Source of the DNA: Labilibaculum sp. DW002
Lineage (GTDB): Bacteria; Bacteroidota; Bacteroidia; Bacteroidales; Marinifilaceae
Direction of reading: 5' to 3'
Assembly (NCBI RefSeq): GCF_029029525.1
Contig: NZ_JAKJSC010000003.1
Span: forward strand, 1 to 64,000
Length of the DNA stretch: 64,000 nucleotides
Part shown: piece by piece, positions 62,421 to 64,000 of the stretch
Layout: each line of letters starts with the position of its first letter
Position numbering within the stretch: the first letter of the stretch is position 1
Notes under the pieces: model-generated
What the model was told of the DNA's origin: nothing
Databases searched by the model: none
What the model saw: the letters and a program-made list of their open reading frames with translations, nothing else
Position numbers and translations under genes: made by a program

Positions 62421-64000
62421 TTATTTGGTCTTTTTAGTTCTGGTTTTCTTTTTGTTCTTCAAAGCATCTTTCTCTTTTGCTTTTGCAATTTCGAGTTCAT
62501 GCTTGCGTTCCATTTCCGCCTGATGCTTTTGGAAATTGATCTCAGGACCTTGCTCATTAATCTCAATGCGCTCTTTCACCTCCCAATTCGATCGTACTTT
62601 CATTTCTTTTCGGAAATAGTGTACCATTTCGGGTTGTAGGTTCTCCTTGTAGTTTCCAGTATCCCACTTTCCATTATCGTTACTGTCTACAATAATTTTA
62701 ATCATGTAGGTTTCAGGATTTAAGTAGTTGAAAAATACCGTTTGATCTGAATAAATTCGTTGGCTTTGTATCACTTTTTCACTCTTGTTGTTCTTTAACA
62801 ATTGCACAATAAGAGCTTGTTTTACATTTATCACATCGAGTGTTATTTTGCCGTAATGCTCTTTTTCACGGGTTGTTATCTTGCCCTCAAACTGATCTGA
62901 ATTGATGCCATAGATATTTAAGAAAGCGGTTGAATCAATATCAACGGCATATTTTGTTTCTGCATCCCAATCAATTTTAATGTGGTAACGAAGCAGGTTT
63001 GCAGTGTCTTGTTCAAGTTTATAATCTACAGGTATTTGCAAGGTATCTTGCAGTCGATAAAAATGAATGCTGTCCTTATTTATTTCTGCAAGAGGTTCAT
63101 TAAAATTAATAATCAGATCCTTGTGTAGATCTTGAGTACTGCTCGTTTTTAAATTGAATTTATAAACAGGCTTCTTAATTTTCATTTTTTCTTGTTTCTT
63201 CTTCGAAACCTTAGCCTTTTTCGGATCCTTAAAATTAAATTTCACGGTATCAATAAAACTAACCAACTCGCCAAGCGAATCTGTCTTTAAATATTCAAGC
63301 TTCGCTAGTAAAGTATCGCGTTTGTATATGCTCGAATCTTTAATCCAGTAAGAAAGTGTATCATTCGTTCTGTTTTTTTCCAAGATAAACCAATCTGTAC
63401 TTTCTTCCACATCAATAAAATCAATAGAAAGAGTGTCTGTTCTTTTGGCACTAAATTCAAAATAGATTTTTTCTCTACGATCCCTTTTGTAGGTACTTAA
63501 ATATTGAAGTGGATTTTCTTCATCAAACATTCTTATATGAATATTTGAAGGCTCTGTGGCAATCATCTTTTGTATTGCAATTGAGTCACCAGCAACACTA
63601 TCTATTTGTTCAAAAATATGAGCACTTGGCGTGATGATATCATCATAGAAACCAATCATTTCACCTGGGCCATTGTATAGGAAATCTCGATTCCCATCAA
63701 CCAAAGCAAATAATTTGTAGTCTCCTTTTGATAAATTATTCAATTGAAAATATCCGGCAGAATCTGTTTTTGCAACATAGCTTGGAATCGTTGTTAAGGG
63801 AACAGAATCATGCGTATTCAGATAAGCCATTACAATGGTCTTCTCAACAGGCAATTGATCAAAGGAATTGTCCAGTTTACCTTTAATGCTTAAGGAATCT
63901 AATTTCTCTCCTGTTGTAAAAACAAACTGATAGTTTTCCAGTGCATTTCCTTCATTATTATCCGCTATTCCTTCACCAAAATCTAGTGTGTAGGTTGTGT
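62421..64000 (-). CDS. Ig-like-domain protein, 5' end outside window
   Basis: The frame is open to the window edge (reads YTLDFGEGIADNNEGN in this part), so the true start lies beyond 64000; at least 526 residues are visible. It has a SbsA/Big_5-type Ig domain (DFGEGIADNNEGN...FVFTTG), then a Cna-B-like turn (GDYKLFALVDGNRDFLYN), several beta domains and a basic, Lys-rich C-terminal tail (KEKDALKNKKKTRTKKTK). A Bacteroidota envelope protein of unknown role, likely exported. It precedes the thiamine-binding-type gene. Confidence 0.75.
   Translation of the reverse strand, partial: TTYTLDFGEGIADNNEGNALENYQFVFTTGEKLDSLSIKGKLDNSFDQLPVEKTIVMAYLNTHDSVPLTTIPSYVAKTDSAGYFQLNNLSKGDYKLFALVDGNRDFLYNGPGEMIGFYDDIITPSAHIFEQIDSVAGDSIAIQKMIATEPSNIHIRMFDEENPLQYLSTYKRDRREKIYFEFSAKRTDTLSIDFIDVEESTDWFILEKNRTNDTLSYWIKDSSIYKRDTLLAKLEYLKTDSLGELVSFIDTVKFNFKDPKKAKVSKKKQEKMKIKKPVYKFNLKTSSTQDLHKDLIINFNEPLAEINKDSIHFYRLQDTLQIPVDYKLEQDTANLLRYHIKIDWDAETKYAVDIDSTAFLNIYGINSDQFEGKITTREKEHYGKITLDVINVKQALIVQLLKNNKSEKVIQSQRIYSDQTVFFNYLNPETYMIKIIVDSNDNGKWDTGNYKENLQPEMVHYFRKEMKVRSNWEVKERIEINEQGPEINFQKHQAEMERKHELEIAKAKEKDALKNKKKTRTKKTK

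Overview
The window is an AT-rich chromosomal segment of a Bacteroidota bacterium. The evidence is the Bacteroidota-only type VI secretion system (T6SSiii with TssN and TssO), a GldA gliding-type ABC ATPase, a long two-part IspG, an ileS / DksA-like / lspA cluster, many lipoproteins with short Bacteroidota-style lipoboxes, and TAnnTTTG-type -7 promoter elements. The content fits a marine Marinilabiliales-like lineage, but rank below phylum is inference.

Region 1 (1-20940) is a T6SSiii locus in four divergent or convergent blocks. The leftmost block (minus strand) carries two Hcp/TssD tube proteins, the VgrG spike, a probable zinc-metallopeptidase effector with a lipoprotein that may be its immunity protein, a PAAR tip protein, and a 1107-residue VasX/MIX-like membrane-toxin candidate. 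A plus block encodes a lipoprotein with a degenerate NlpC/P60 fold, TssG and TssN. A minus block encodes ClpV, TssB and TssC. A second plus block encodes TssE, TssF, a PKD-domain membrane protein, TssK and TssO. Together these give sheath, baseplate, spike, tube, recycling ATPase and most of the Bacteroidota membrane complex; no TssR is recognisable.

Region 2 (20940-31100) is accessory. Eight unrelated small genes, all on the minus strand, are each separated by a structured repeat element of roughly 100-200 bp, many bounded by GCTAAC/GTTAGC-like ends. This looks like a cassette array without a visible integrase. A FGE-sulfatase-domain lipoprotein and a 146-bp tandem repeat array follow.

Region 3 (31200-58700) is mostly core genome: a CAT-anticodon tRNA, HAD hydrolase, IspG, GldA, a GxxExxY protein flanked by the same CTCTGTG-type repeats as the 146-bp array, MetK behind a probable SAM riboswitch, a DM13 lipoprotein, an SDR protein, OsmC, IleS, a DksA-like protein, LspA, a coiled-coil lipoprotein, a convergent hybrid histidine kinase / sigma-54 activator pair, RNase R, CysS, glutaminyl cyclase, a LacI-type remnant and glycerate kinase.

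Region 4 (58700-64000) has a 13-unit array of a 9-bp GTAGCAGAA core phased at 21-22 bp, two small secreted proteins, a second-orientation copy of the Region 2 repeat, a DUF3108 protein, a thiamine-binding-type protein and the 3' part of an Ig-like-domain protein cut by the window edge.
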